Shown here: one piece after another, positions 32,654-41,622 of the stretch
How the letters are laid out: every line of letters starts with the position of its first letter
Position numbering within the stretch: the first letter of the stretch is position 1
Origin: Brevibacillus brevis NBRC 100599
Lineage (GTDB): Bacteria > Bacillota > Bacilli > Brevibacillales > Brevibacillaceae
Reading direction: 5' to 3'
Assembly: GCF_000010165.1 (NCBI RefSeq)
Contig: NC_012491.1
Coordinates: 793,001-857,000 of the forward strand
Length of the DNA: 64,000 nucleotides
Made by a program: the position numbers and the translations under genes
The notes under the pieces: model-generated
Databases searched by the model: none
What the model saw: the letters and a program-made list of their open reading frames with translations, nothing else
What the model was told of the DNA's origin: nothing

Positions 32654-33883
32654 ATGATCATAAATAAAAGAATCGCGATTGTGGCGCTACTTTCCCTTAC
32701 CTTGATCACAGGCTGCGCAAGCCAGGAGGATGCAGCGACGACTGCTGCCCCTCCAGCAGAAACGGTTACCCCTGTACAGGTTGCAACGGTGGCACACGGC
32801 GTGGTCACATCGGAGGCTGGACTGACTGCAAAATTGGCACCAAGTGAGGAAGTCCAAATGTCACCAAAAACTAGCGGGAAAATTGCATCTCTCCCAGTAA
32901 AGCTGGGTCAGGCCGTAACAAAAGGACAATTATTGTTTACACTCGATACGAATGAGTTGTCTAACAGTGTAAGAGAGCAAGAAGCAGCTCTCCGTGTGGC
33001 AAAAGCGAACTTAACCCAAGCAGGCAGTACCTCTAACCAAAGCTTGGTGGAAGCACAAAATGATTTGACGGAAGCAGAACGAGCGCTTGCTGACGCCAAA
33101 CTGAATCAACAACGTAATCAGACGCTGCTCGCAGAGGGAGCGATTGCTACTGAGAAAATGGAAGAGGTAAATACAACGCTCACAAAAGCCCAGATTTCCT
33201 ATGACAATGCAAAGCAGAAGCTGCAAGGCGCGAAACAAAAAACGGGTGTGCAAGTATCGGCAGCGAGTGTCACTGAGTCCGAGGTCAGACTGCAAAATGC
33301 TCGTGAGCAATTGGCAAATGCAAAGGTTGTCTCCCCCATCGACGGATTTGTCGCAAGCGTGAACGGAGCAGTAGGGCAGATGGCAGGCCAGCAACCTATT
33401 GTGACCGTCGTCAAAACGAATCCACTTGTGGTCAAAGCGAATTTGTCTGAAGCAGATGTGACGAAAGTAAAAGTAGGAACAGTCGTCAAAGTAAACGTGC
33501 AGTCTACAGGCAAAACGATTGATGCAAATGTAACGGCGATTAGTCCGGTCATGGATTCGCAGCTCAAAGCCTATCCAGTAGAAATCACGATTCCAAATGC
33601 TTCTCATGAATTGAAGTCCGATATGGTCGTAAATGTTACCTTCCCGCAAGGTTCAGATGGAGCGAAGTCACTCGTTATTCCTCGCAAGGCCGTATTTGAA
33701 CGTGAAGGCAGACAATACGTGTTCAAGCTGGAAGGGGAAACAGCCAAGCAAGTGGAAGTGTCAACGGGCAACTCGACAAGCGAGTTGATTGAAGTAGTAT
33801 CCGGCCTAGCGAATGGAGATAAAGTCGTGGTAAAAGGACAGACGCTGCTTGCAGATGGCGGCAAGGTGAGTATTCAGGAGTAA
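32654..33883 (+). CDS. RND efflux adaptor lipoprotein (membrane fusion protein, HlyD/AcrA family)
   Basis: A 409-residue lipoprotein: the signal MIINKRIAIVALLSLTLITG ends at a lipobox cysteine (ITGC), so it is anchored outside the membrane beside the pump. The order is barrel-lipoyl half (SPKTSGKIASLPVKLGQAVTKGQ), a long coiled-coil hairpin (about 90-200), the second lipoyl half (AKVVSPIDGFVASVNGAVGQMAG) and a beta-barrel/membrane-proximal domain ending near SELIEVVSGLANGDKVVVKG. ATG 32654 follows AGAGGAGG; an ATG at 32630 overlapping the permease stop is a poorer choice. It completes the MarR-RND operon before a terminator. Confidence 0.93.
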   Translation: MIINKRIAIVALLSLTLITGCASQEDAATTAAPPAETVTPVQVATVAHGVVTSEAGLTAKLAPSEEVQMSPKTSGKIASLPVKLGQAVTKGQLLFTLDTNELSNSVREQEAALRVAKANLTQAGSTSNQSLVEAQNDLTEAERALADAKLNQQRNQTLLAEGAIATEKMEEVNTTLTKAQISYDNAKQKLQGAKQKTGVQVSAASVTESEVRLQNAREQLANAKVVSPIDGFVASVNGAVGQMAGQQPIVTVVKTNPLVVKANLSEADVTKVKVGTVVKVNVQSTGKTIDANVTAISPVMDSQLKAYPVEITIPNASHELKSDMVVNVTFPQGSDGAKSLVIPRKAVFEREGRQYVFKLEGETAKQVEVSTGNSTSELIEVVSGLANGDKVVVKGQTLLADGGKVSIQE

Positions 33884-33900
33884 GTAGATAGGGAAGAAAA

Positions 33901-33928
33901 AGAGGCGGAGCAGATCCGTCTCTTTTTG
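33901..33928 (+). terminator. Rho-independent terminator of the RND operon
   Basis: AGAGGCGGA (33901-33909) pairs with TCCGTCTCT (33915-33923), followed by TTTTT. Confidence 0.88.
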
Positions 33929-34027
33929 TTATGAAATGGTAAAAACATTTACTCTACCAAATATGCCAAACAGAGTATAATTTTAGCTAAGATCAATTGG
34001 GAGCAATGAGGGGATAAGGAGTCATAC

Positions 34028-35479
34028 ATGATTATATCTGCAAAACTGTACAAAGGAATTGCACTGCTCATGACAGTCGTGCTCGTCTCTGGATGCTCGA
34101 TGTTTGCGAGCAAAGATGAATCCACTGAGCGCCAGAAGACAGAGAAGAAACAGACTATCACTCGTTACACAGGTGAAAAAAGCAAGGTGCTGCCTTATGT
34201 ATACACGGGGCGCAAGGAACTGGCTCTGACGTTTAACGGCATGGGCGACGATAAGATGATGAAAAGTCTTTTGGAGCAGCTAGATGCCCATAAGATCAAA
34301 GCCACTTTTTTTCTGCCGGGTATGCGTGTCGCCGAGGAGCCAAGCATCGCCAAGGACATTTTGGCCCGCGGTCATGAAATCCAGAACAACACATTGAATC
34401 AACTGGATATGAGCAAGCTCAGCTACGAGCAAATTTATCGGGAGATTCAGTTGAGTAATGAAGTCATCAAACGCGAGACGGGTATTTCCCCTCGCTATGT
34501 GAGAACCAAATCTGGCGATGTCACGGATGACGTCCGTTTGGCAGCCGCCCATCTCGGGATGGAAGCGGTCATCAGCTACAATATCAACCCAAAGGACCGT
34601 GATTTGCAAAAAGACGCCAAAACCATTGGAGATTACATAACTCGCTACATGTCCAGAGGCAGCATTATCTCACTCAATACAGACATCAATCCTGAGGTGA
34701 TTCCGTCCATTCCGTTGATCGCCAAGGCAGCAGCGGATATCGGCTACCAGTTTGTCCCGCTCAGTGAGATGGTGAAAAACGGCAGTGAACGCAAGCCGCT
34801 GGAACAAATACCAGGCTTTGACGCAGTAAAACTGAATCCGCAATTCGAAAATGCCGAGTACGAAATCATCTCTCAGGTCGACACAAATAAAAAACAGATC
34901 GCGCTAACCTTTGACGACTGGGGAAGCGACAAAACCGTAACGAAACTATTAGACATTTTGGCGCAGCATGATGTGAAAGCGACGTTCTTCTTGCGGGCAA
35001 AAGGGGTGGAGAACAATCCAAATTTGGCGAGAGCGATGGTGGAGAGTGGTCATGATGTGGCCAACCATTCGTATAGCCATCCGGTCATAACGACGCTGAC
35101 AGCGGAAGAATTGCAGAAGGACGTGGTCAAAGCACACCAGGTCATTACCGAAGCGATCCAACAGCAGCCTGTCATGCTGTTCCGTCCGCCGACTGGCGTA
35201 GTAGACGATCACACAGCTAAAGTGATTGCAGCTACGGGATACAAGGTCATTGCGTTGTATGATGTCACCACGTTGGATTGGGACAATAAAAACAGCGCCC
35301 AAGATATCGTAAATGGCGTCATGAGCAAGACGAAAAATGGCAGTGTCATTTTGCTGCATATGCTCGATGACATCCACACGATTGAAGCACTCCCAATTGT
35401 ACTGGAAAGCCTGAAAAGCAAAGGCTACACCTTTGTAAAGATGGACGACATGATCAAACAAAGACGCTCCGGCAACTAA
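34028..35479 (+). CDS. Lipoprotein with two tandem NodB (polysaccharide deacetylase) domains
   Basis: A 483-residue lipoprotein (lipobox VSGC). The C-terminal NodB domain (about 280-480) has the catalytic pattern TFDDWGSDK, ANHSYSHPVIT (metal histidines), FRPPTGVV and ILLHMLDD, so it should remove acetyl groups from cell-wall polysaccharide. The N-terminal domain (about 60-265) keeps the same fold landmarks (LALTFNGMGDDK, KATFFLPGMRV) but has lost the metal-binding residues: NGMGDD for the first motif, EIQNNTLNQ for the HSxxH motif, and a final ISLNTD. It is therefore probably a non-catalytic binding or regulatory copy. Single gene with its own terminator. Confidence 0.9.
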   Translation: MIISAKLYKGIALLMTVVLVSGCSMFASKDESTERQKTEKKQTITRYTGEKSKVLPYVYTGRKELALTFNGMGDDKMMKSLLEQLDAHKIKATFFLPGMRVAEEPSIAKDILARGHEIQNNTLNQLDMSKLSYEQIYREIQLSNEVIKRETGISPRYVRTKSGDVTDDVRLAAAHLGMEAVISYNINPKDRDLQKDAKTIGDYITRYMSRGSIISLNTDINPEVIPSIPLIAKAAADIGYQFVPLSEMVKNGSERKPLEQIPGFDAVKLNPQFENAEYEIISQVDTNKKQIALTFDDWGSDKTVTKLLDILAQHDVKATFFLRAKGVENNPNLARAMVESGHDVANHSYSHPVITTLTAEELQKDVVKAHQVITEAIQQQPVMLFRPPTGVVDDHTAKVIAATGYKVIALYDVTTLDWDNKNSAQDIVNGVMSKTKNGSVILLHMLDDIHTIEALPIVLESLKSKGYTFVKMDDMIKQRRSGN

Positions 35480-35507
35480 TCCCTTTCTCAGAAAGGGATT
35501 TTTTTTG
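35480..35507 (+). terminator. Rho-independent terminator
   Basis: TCCCTTTC (35480-35487), loop TCA, GAAAGGGA (35491-35498) and a run of T. Confidence 0.9.
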
Positions 35508-35531
35508 CTTTTTTTCGCAAAGCTCGGGCGA

Positions 35532-35585
35532 TTGACAGTAAAAATACTGTTTGTTATAGTTTTGTCGATAATGATAATCAATATC
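35532..35585 (+). promoter_or_regulatory. Promoter with Fur box
   Basis: TTGACA (35532-35537), 17 bases, TATAGT (35555-35560), then GATAATGATAATCAATATC (35567-35585), which differs from the canonical 19-base Fur box by one base. Iron-replete repression of the binding protein at 35639 is expected. Confidence 0.85.
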
Positions 35586-35638
35586 GTCCATGACATTACT
35601 TACATCTATCTTACAAACGTACATAAGGGAGGCTCATC

Positions 35639-36646
35639 ATGCTTACGAACCAAACAGTAAAGGCTGTCCTTGCTGTCATTTTGGTGTTCTCGCTTTTTTT
35701 GACGGCATGCGGTGGAGCAAATACGGCAACACAAGCACCCGCAACGGATTCTGCTTCCAAGCCAGCTGACAAGTCAACAGCAGCCCCTACTGAGAACAAA
35801 ATGCGCAGCATCGAAACACCCAAAGGGACCATTCAAATTCCTGACAAGCCACAACGTATTGTGACGGATTACTACGCAGGCGAGTTGATTGCAGTAGGCG
35901 GAAATGTAATCGGCGCAGAGACGGAAGCTTTCAAAAGCCCGTTTACCGTTGAACCATTAAAAAATGCGGAGGACGTGGGTAGCCCGCGGATCAATGTGGA
36001 GAAAACGTTAGAGCTGGCTCCTGACCTCATCGTCGTCATGTATGATGACAATTATGAAGCCTTGTCCAAAATCGCTCCAACCGTTTATCTCCCGTACGGT
36101 ACGGCGACCAACATTTACGATACGGTCAAATTGTTCGGAGAAGTGGTTGGCGACAAAGAAAAGGCAGACAAGTTCATTGCGGAGTTTGACAAAAAGGCTG
36201 CCGAGGGGCGCGAAAAGATAAAAGGCATCGTGGATGAGAATGCAACGGTTGGTCTCTACGAGCTGACGAACAAAGGAGATTTGTGGATCTTCGGCGATCA
36301 CGCAGGGCGCGGTGGTCAAACCGTGTACAATGCATTGAAGCTGAAAATGCCGCACGCAGACAAATCCAAAGAGCAAACCTTACAGCTGTCCATGGAAACC
36401 TTGCCAGAATACGCTGCGGATTACATGTTCGTGACTTTCTACAATCCGGAAAAAAATAGCGAAGCCTTGAAAACCTTACAGGAGTCCGCTGTATGGAATG
36501 CTACCCCTGCCGCGAAAAACAATCAGATTTTCTACAACGACTACGATACATTCTATCGCTATGATCCAATCGCGATCACAGCACAGATTGATATGTTCGT
36601 AGATATGCTGATCAAAAGACACGAAGAGAACAAGAGCAAAAAATAG
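35639..36646 (+). CDS. Iron-siderophore ABC transporter substrate-binding lipoprotein
   Basis: A 335-residue exported lipoprotein: hydrophobic signal ending at LTACGG (lipid-anchored Cys), a low-complexity linker, then the class III binding-protein fold (PeriBP_2) with KGTIQIPDKPQRIVTDYY, VEKTLELAPDLIVVM and KIAPTVYLPYG. It belongs to the group that captures ferric hydroxamate or catecholate siderophores at the cell surface. A Fur box and promoter lie directly upstream. No permease or ATPase is adjacent; it may use the FecCD permease at 42642. A terminator follows, so the gene is monocistronic. Confidence 0.9.
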   Translation: MLTNQTVKAVLAVILVFSLFLTACGGANTATQAPATDSASKPADKSTAAPTENKMRSIETPKGTIQIPDKPQRIVTDYYAGELIAVGGNVIGAETEAFKSPFTVEPLKNAEDVGSPRINVEKTLELAPDLIVVMYDDNYEALSKIAPTVYLPYGTATNIYDTVKLFGEVVGDKEKADKFIAEFDKKAAEGREKIKGIVDENATVGLYELTNKGDLWIFGDHAGRGGQTVYNALKLKMPHADKSKEQTLQLSMETLPEYAADYMFVTFYNPEKNSEALKTLQESAVWNATPAAKNNQIFYNDYDTFYRYDPIAITAQIDMFVDMLIKRHEENKSKK

Positions 36647-36656
36647 ATCACAAGAA

Positions 36657-36686
36657 AAGTCATCCCTCGACGGATGACTTTTTTTC
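36657..36686 (+). terminator. Rho-independent terminator
   Basis: AAGTCATCC (36657-36665) pairs with GGATGACTT (36672-36680), then a T-run. Confidence 0.9.
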
Positions 36687-36701
36687 GTCTCACGTAATAA
36701 A

Positions 36702-36730
36702 CCTTACAAAATGTAAAGAAAACTGTAAGG
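36702..36730 (+). promoter_or_regulatory. Candidate BceR-like response-regulator site
   Basis: TTACA-aaa-TGTAA (36704-36716) plus a further TGTAAGG (36724-36730) that mirrors CCTTACA (36702-36708). BceR-type regulators bind TNACA-N4-TGTAA; the spacer here is three, so the match is partial. It lies about 95 bases before the Bce-type ATPase gene. Confidence 0.45.
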
Positions 36731-36823
36731 AACATCAATAGCTCCTATTCTGGAATTTGGTTACAGTTAATAGCGACCGAAACAACGAGCGCTAGCCAAT
36801 AGATAGAATGGAGGAACGTAAGA

Positions 36824-37591
36824 ATGAGTACTGCTGTACTAGAAGTGAAAGACGTTCAAAAAATATATGGGACAAAAGGTGAAAGCCAGTCGCATGCCTT
36901 AAAGGGCGTATCGATGACCATAGACAAAGGTGAGTTCGTGGGAATCATGGGGCCATCCGGTTCGGGTAAGACGACTTTGCTCAACGTGATTTCCACACTG
37001 GATCGTCCAACAGAAGGCTTTATTGAGATTGCGGGAACGAACATTACACAGATGAAGCGTAATCAGCTCGCAGATTTTCGTTCGCAAAAGCTAGGCTTCA
37101 TTTTTCAAGATTTCAACCTGCTAGAGAATTTGTCCGTGTATGAAAACATTGCATTGCCGCTGTCTCTGCAAGGTGTCCCTTCCAAAGAGATCAACACCAA
37201 AGTAAGTAAAGTAGCACAAACACTCGGGATCGAAGAGATTTTGCAAAAATATCCGGTTCAAATTTCCGGGGGACAAAAACAACGCGCCGCGGCAGCACGC
37301 GCACTTGTGCATGATCCTGCGATTTTGCTGGCGGACGAACCGACGGGCGCCCTCGACTCGAAGAATGCGAAAAGCTTGCTGGAAACGATGACGGATTTGA
37401 ACGAGAACCACCAAGTATCAATCATGATGGTTACGCATGACGCCTTTTCTGCGAGTTATTGCAAACGGATCTTGTTCATTCAGGACGGCAAGCTGTACAC
37501 CGAGATTCAACGTACGGGAGATCGTCAGCAATTTTTCAAACAAATTCTGGATGTACTTGCCGAGCTAGGTGCATCACATGATGTACGCTAG
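36824..37591 (+). CDS. Bce-type ABC transporter ATP-binding protein
   Basis: A 255-residue ATPase of the MacB/BceA class: Walker A GPSGSGKTT, Q-loop region RSQKLGFIFQDFNLLENLSVYEN, signature ISGGQKQRAAAARALV, Walker B ILLADEPTGALDS and H-loop VTHD. It pairs with the 10-helix permease 13 bases downstream. Such modules detoxify antimicrobial peptides that hit cell-wall precursors (bacitracin, lantibiotics). The cognate two-component system, normally adjacent in Firmicutes, is not beside it. GGAGG ribosome site. Confidence 0.92.
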   Translation: MSTAVLEVKDVQKIYGTKGESQSHALKGVSMTIDKGEFVGIMGPSGSGKTTLLNVISTLDRPTEGFIEIAGTNITQMKRNQLADFRSQKLGFIFQDFNLLENLSVYENIALPLSLQGVPSKEINTKVSKVAQTLGIEEILQKYPVQISGGQKQRAAAARALVHDPAILLADEPTGALDSKNAKSLLETMTDLNENHQVSIMMVTHDAFSASYCKRILFIQDGKLYTEIQRTGDRQQFFKQILDVLAELGASHDVR

Positions 37592-37604
37592 GAGGTAACG
37601 TTTC

Positions 37605-39482
37605 ATGCTTTTCAAGCTATCCTTGTCCAGTATGCGGAAGATGATGAAGGACTATCTGGTTCTGCTCGTGGGTCTGGTCATCTCCATTTCGATTTTTTAC
37701 ATGTTCCAGACGCTTGCCCTCAATTCTGATTACACGAAAAACAACGCGATGATTTCTTCGATTCAGATCGTTTTCAATGTAGGGGCATTCCTGCTGGCGT
37801 TTATCACGATTTTCTATATTTTCTATGCCAACTCATTCCTACTCTCGCTGCGGCGCAAAGAGCTTGGAATGTACATGGTCTTAGGGGCGAAGAAGGGGAA
37901 AATCAGCCAAATTTTGTTCCTGGAAACATTGACGATGGGGATCATTTCCTTGGTGATCGGTAGTCTGGTTGGTATTGCACTTGCAAGCGGCATCGGCGTC
38001 CTGCTCATGAATCTGCTGGAGATTTCGACAGATGGGTACTATCCTTTTTATCTGCCAGCGGTTTGGGTGACATGGGGATTCTTCCTCATTCTGTTTATCA
38101 TCACATCTACGATCAATGCTGCTCGTTTGGCTCGTGCATCTGAGCTCACACTCATCCGTGCCGAGCAACAAAATGACCAAATCAAGTCAAAAGGAATCGG
38201 AGCCATTTTGGTCGCTATCCTTGGCGTGATCCTGTTGGCTCTGGGCTATACATGCTTGCACTTGCTTATGTACCTGCAAGCACTCGGCTTTATTGTAGGG
38301 GCGATTTCATGCACCATCGGGACGTATTTGATTTTCATCTCGCTGTTGCCAGTTCTTGTACAGGCTTTGAAGAAAAATAAAAAGCTGAATGACAGCAAGT
38401 TGAACGCATTCACCTTTGCTCAGCTGCGTTTTCGGGTAAACAACCTGACCAAAATCCTCGGTACAGTAGCCATGCTGATCGGGCTTGGTGTCGGGGCGAT
38501 GGCAGGGGGCTTGGCCTTCCAGCAAAACGTCAATTTGTTTACCACGGTGTTCCATGTGTATGACGTGAATCTGCATGATCCGGTTGAAGCGGATTATCAG
38601 GCACTGAAAAAAATGAACGTCCTGGAGCAACATACGTATCGATACAAAGTCGACGACAAGGCGTATTACTACTTGAAGGAAGACTTGCTGGCAAATCCGT
38701 TGCTGCTTTCCACGAACAGCATTCAAAATTACTCTGCTGACAACAAGCCAAAACTTGTGACTGATCCGCTTCCGAAAGAGACGTATATCGTTAGTTCGTC
38801 AAAAGATGACAAAGGTAAATACGATGCTATTCCTGAGGATTGGGACAAAGCGATATTCACCAACTTTATCAACTACCAGATGATTCAGGGTAAATCTGTT
38901 CTGGTTGTGGATCAGACGAAATATGAGCAAACTGCTGGAAGTGAACACAAGGTTCTCCTTGCCCAGGTTGACGACTATTTGAAATACACACAGGAATTAA
39001 AAGCCATGGATGAACGTCAAAAGCAACTGATTGGGTCTATCACAAATGTGGAAGCGAAAGACGTATACACTTCTTCCAAATACAGCACGTATGCGGGGAT
39101 GTATATTTTCACAAGCGGAACGATGTTCATGGGCTTCTTCCTCGGAATTGCTTTCCTGGCGATGATGGCGAGCTGCCTGATGTTCAAAATCTTGTCCGGT
39201 GCTTCCCGTGACAAAGATCGTTACAGCATGCTGAGAAAAATCGGCGTACGTCAATCGTTGCTCGTAGGTTCGATCTATAAAGAGCTGTTCATGGTATTCA
39301 TTTTCCCGGCGATCATCGGTCTGATGCACGTATTGATCGGTATGGAGATGTTCTCGTTCATCCTTTTGGATCCGTACCTGAACATCTGGATTCCAACGCT
39401 GATTTTCGTTGTGATCTATGCGATTTACTATTACATTACAGTTCAGCTTTATCGTGGAATTGTGTTGCCAAAAGAAGCGTAA
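37605..39482 (+). CDS. Bce-type ABC transporter permease (FtsX-like)
   Basis: A 625-residue permease with the BceB/VraG layout: one helix near the N-terminus (YLVLLVGLVISISIFYMFQTL), a group of helices with FtsX features (SLRRKELGMYMVLGAKKGKI), a large extracytoplasmic domain of about 200 residues (about 300-505) between helices 7 and 8, and three C-terminal helices with the second FtsX motif RYSMLRKIGVRQS. The large domain is what contacts the peptide antibiotic or its target and, in known systems, the sensor kinase. Ribosome site TAGGAGG. A terminator follows. Confidence 0.92.
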   Translation: MLFKLSLSSMRKMMKDYLVLLVGLVISISIFYMFQTLALNSDYTKNNAMISSIQIVFNVGAFLLAFITIFYIFYANSFLLSLRRKELGMYMVLGAKKGKISQILFLETLTMGIISLVIGSLVGIALASGIGVLLMNLLEISTDGYYPFYLPAVWVTWGFFLILFIITSTINAARLARASELTLIRAEQQNDQIKSKGIGAILVAILGVILLALGYTCLHLLMYLQALGFIVGAISCTIGTYLIFISLLPVLVQALKKNKKLNDSKLNAFTFAQLRFRVNNLTKILGTVAMLIGLGVGAMAGGLAFQQNVNLFTTVFHVYDVNLHDPVEADYQALKKMNVLEQHTYRYKVDDKAYYYLKEDLLANPLLLSTNSIQNYSADNKPKLVTDPLPKETYIVSSSKDDKGKYDAIPEDWDKAIFTNFINYQMIQGKSVLVVDQTKYEQTAGSEHKVLLAQVDDYLKYTQELKAMDERQKQLIGSITNVEAKDVYTSSKYSTYAGMYIFTSGTMFMGFFLGIAFLAMMASCLMFKILSGASRDKDRYSMLRKIGVRQSLLVGSIYKELFMVFIFPAIIGLMHVLIGMEMFSFILLDPYLNIWIPTLIFVVIYAIYYYITVQLYRGIVLPKEA

Positions 39483-39494
39483 TTTTAAGAGAAT

Positions 39495-39526
39495 CAATCC
39501 TCCTCATTAGAGGGGGATTTTTTCTT
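39495..39526 (+). terminator. Rho-independent terminator of the Bce-type operon
   Basis: AATCCTCCTC (39495-39504) pairs with GAGGGGGATT (39510-39519, one G-U pair), then a T-run. Confidence 0.85.
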
Positions 39527-39654
39527 TTTTATGGAGCGCTTCTTCTGTTATAAAGAACTTTAATAAAAATTTTAAGTTTATCCCACTATATATTTTAGAA
39601 GTTTTTTCTAACTTATACCTAGGAAAGAAATCATAAACGCGAAGGAGAATTGGT

Positions 39655-40278
39655 ATGAAAATAAACCTTAAAAAAACATCCGTACGTTTGGCAGCTTTAG
39701 GATTGGCTACTGCGATTTCCCTATCTGGAGCTTTAGTAGTAAGTGCAAATGAAAACCCAACTCAAAAGACTGTAGCTCAAAATCAAGAATTGTATGCAGG
39801 AACTTACAAAAAGCTCTCAGCTTCCGAAGCTCTTGCCGACAAGGCTGTGAAAGCAGCAATCGATAACGTCTATGCACAGTTTTCAGAAACGAAATCTTAT
39901 GAGATCAGTGCTTATCAAGATGTGGTTTCAAAAGGTGAGTATGATAAGTATGTTATTAGACTTGAAAAAGATTCAAAAAACTTTTTTCACTTTGCAATAG
40001 ATTCGAAAACGGGGAACCTCAGCTATACCATACAATCATTGGATGCTGCTACAGTTCTATCATACCCAAATGTAAAACCCGGGGTAGATAAATTCTATGC
40101 CTCACATCCAGAAGCAAAATCCTATGTGATTTCAAGTGCCAATATTGTAGACAACTTTGTAGGCAAATTTAGCAGATATAACCTTACGTTTACTGGAAAA
40201 GATCCCAAACAATCTATCACGATTGGAATAGATGCGAAAACGGGAGAGATTATTCCTACGAAGAAGCAAGAGAATTAA
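39655..40278 (+). CDS. Secreted protein of unknown function, PepSY-like tandem halves
   Basis: A 207-residue protein with a Sec signal peptide (MKINLKKTSVRLAALGLATA, cleavage near VVSAN). The mature part has two similar halves: AIDNVYAQFSETKSYEISAY with FHFAIDSKTGNLSYTI, and GVDKFYASHPEAKSYVISSA with ITIGIDAKTGEIIPT. The recurring IDxKTGxI element recalls PepSY-type domains, but I would not name the family firmly. GAAGGAG ribosome site. It is a single gene between two terminators. Confidence 0.7.
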   Translation: MKINLKKTSVRLAALGLATAISLSGALVVSANENPTQKTVAQNQELYAGTYKKLSASEALADKAVKAAIDNVYAQFSETKSYEISAYQDVVSKGEYDKYVIRLEKDSKNFFHFAIDSKTGNLSYTIQSLDAATVLSYPNVKPGVDKFYASHPEAKSYVISSANIVDNFVGKFSRYNLTFTGKDPKQSITIGIDAKTGEIIPTKKQEN

Positions 40279-40306
40279 GAATAGTGTTGTAGACTGAACC
40301 TGTTGA

Positions 40307-40348
40307 GGCTATCTAGAAAGTCGGCGTAGACTGACTTTCTAGATAGCC
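40307..40348. terminator. Strong 16-bp hairpin, probable terminator
   Basis: GGCTATCTAGAAAGTC (40307-40322) pairs perfectly with GACTTTCTAGATAGCC (40333-40348); a CCTTT tail follows. The stem is unusually long, and it lies between converging genes. Confidence 0.65.
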
Positions 40349-40420
40349 CCTTTACGTTTTATCACGACCATAAGGCCAGGCCTGATCATGATTATGGCAA
40401 GCCTGGTACGATGATGACAC

Positions 40421-41236
40421 TTATTTTTTGAATAGAATTTCGCCCACTTGTGTGGAAATGTTGAGCGTTGCATTCTCGGATTGAGCCTCACCCACATATC
40501 CATGGAGTTCTTTGGAAACAACCGATGTGGTATTTGTTGCTTTTTCAAGATTAACCTGATTATCAATATTACCCATTTCAGTTGATAAACTTACATATAG
40601 AGGCGCTAATTGATCCGGTAGAGCGAATTCGACGTTTCCAAGGTTAGTAGATATGTTACTGCTTTCCTTGCCAATGACATCCGTTACGGTGATGTTGCCA
40701 GCATTGCTGCTCACTTTTAAATGTTGGACCGACAATTCTGACTCAATGAATATGTTGCCAACTTCATTATCTATCTCAAGGGATTTGAAGTCTTTATAAG
40801 GAAGATGGATCGTTAAGGATGGCAATGGATCCGTATTTATCAACTTCTTTTGTTCCTGTTTAAGCATAATCTGTAATGTTCCATCTTGGATCGATGTAGT
40901 CACGTTGGTATCTATTCCTTTTGAACTGCCCTTGGATAATTCCCATTCAGCATGATTGATTTGTTTGTCTCCTATGACTTTAACTATAGCAGCGTTACTT
41001 TGAATTTTTAGGGAATGAATGTTAGTTACATCTATTTGAGAAATATCCCCATTTACTGCATTCGAGACATTCTTAATGTCCGATGTTTCTGAATTTACAA
41101 TTGCGTTCGTCGGTATAGAAGCGTTTTGCTGGGACGAACTTTGTGTACTAGTGACGGAGGATTCCTTCGTACATCCAGCGATTCCGATACTGGCAGCGGC
41201 CAGGAGAATCATTGCTAACTTTATGTTGTTGTTCAA
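40421..41236 (-). CDS. Lipoprotein with DUF4097-type beta-repeat domain
   Basis: A 271-residue lipoprotein: signal LNNNIKLAMILLAAASIGIA then the lipobox Cys (AGC). The mature part is Ser/Asn-rich, followed by repeated strands such as SLEIDNEVGNIFIESELSVQ, HLKVSSNAGNITVTDVIGKE and NISTNLGNVEFALPD, the ladder pattern of DUF4097 putative adhesin domains. TTG 41236 is preferred because AAGGAAG sits about 10 bases upstream, while the frame is open to 41278. Function unknown; such proteins are often tied to envelope stress responses, but no such regulator is adjacent. Confidence 0.8.
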   Translation of the reverse strand: MNNNIKLAMILLAAASIGIAGCTKESSVTSTQSSSQQNASIPTNAIVNSETSDIKNVSNAVNGDISQIDVTNIHSLKIQSNAAIVKVIGDKQINHAEWELSKGSSKGIDTNVTTSIQDGTLQIMLKQEQKKLINTDPLPSLTIHLPYKDFKSLEIDNEVGNIFIESELSVQHLKVSSNAGNITVTDVIGKESSNISTNLGNVEFALPDQLAPLYVSLSTEMGNIDNQVNLEKATNTTSVVSKELHGYVGEAQSENATLNISTQVGEILFKK

Positions 41237-41430
41237 ACGTTTATCTTCCTTTCTTCTGCATGCTAAACAGATCATCATTTTAAATTATGTGACCGTTTGT
41301 ACATTAATCGTACAGTGGTTAGAAAGATTTGGTAACGGACTTTGGCTTGAATAAGAACTGGACTTAAGTCTAGAAAGAGCCTCCGCCTTTAAACCTAGAG
41401 GCACCGTTCAACTAACGGGATCGATAGCGT

Positions 41431-41489
41431 AATAAAACAGCGGCGAGTCTAAGACTTTTTTTCAGGTCTTAGGTCGCTGCTGTTTTATT
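41431..41489. repeat. Long hairpin upstream of the iron-uptake promoter
   Basis: AATAAAACAGCGGCGA (41431-41446) pairs with TCGCTGCTGTTTTATT (41474-41489) with one mismatch, and the inner CTAAGAC (41449-41455) pairs with GTCTTAG (41466-41472), leaving a T-rich loop. It lies 24 bases before the -35 box. The rest of the 41237-41430 gap shows nothing else. Confidence 0.75.
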
Positions 41490-41512
41490 AAGATTTTCAA
41501 CACATCCCACTG

Positions 41513-41541
41513 TTGACAAAGATAATGATAATCATTATCAT
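41513..41541 (+). promoter_or_regulatory. Promoter overlapped by a perfect Fur box
   Basis: TTGACA (41513-41518), 17 bases, TATCAT (41536-41541). The Fur box GATAATGATAATCATTATC (41521-41539) matches the canonical sequence at all 19 positions and fills the spacer and most of the -10 box. Confidence 0.92.
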
Positions 41542-41622
41542 AATCTATGGTTGATTGGAAATTATGTCCATCATCCTTTCTCATTCGATGTAACACCTAG
41601 AAAAGTAAGGGGGAATTTTTTC

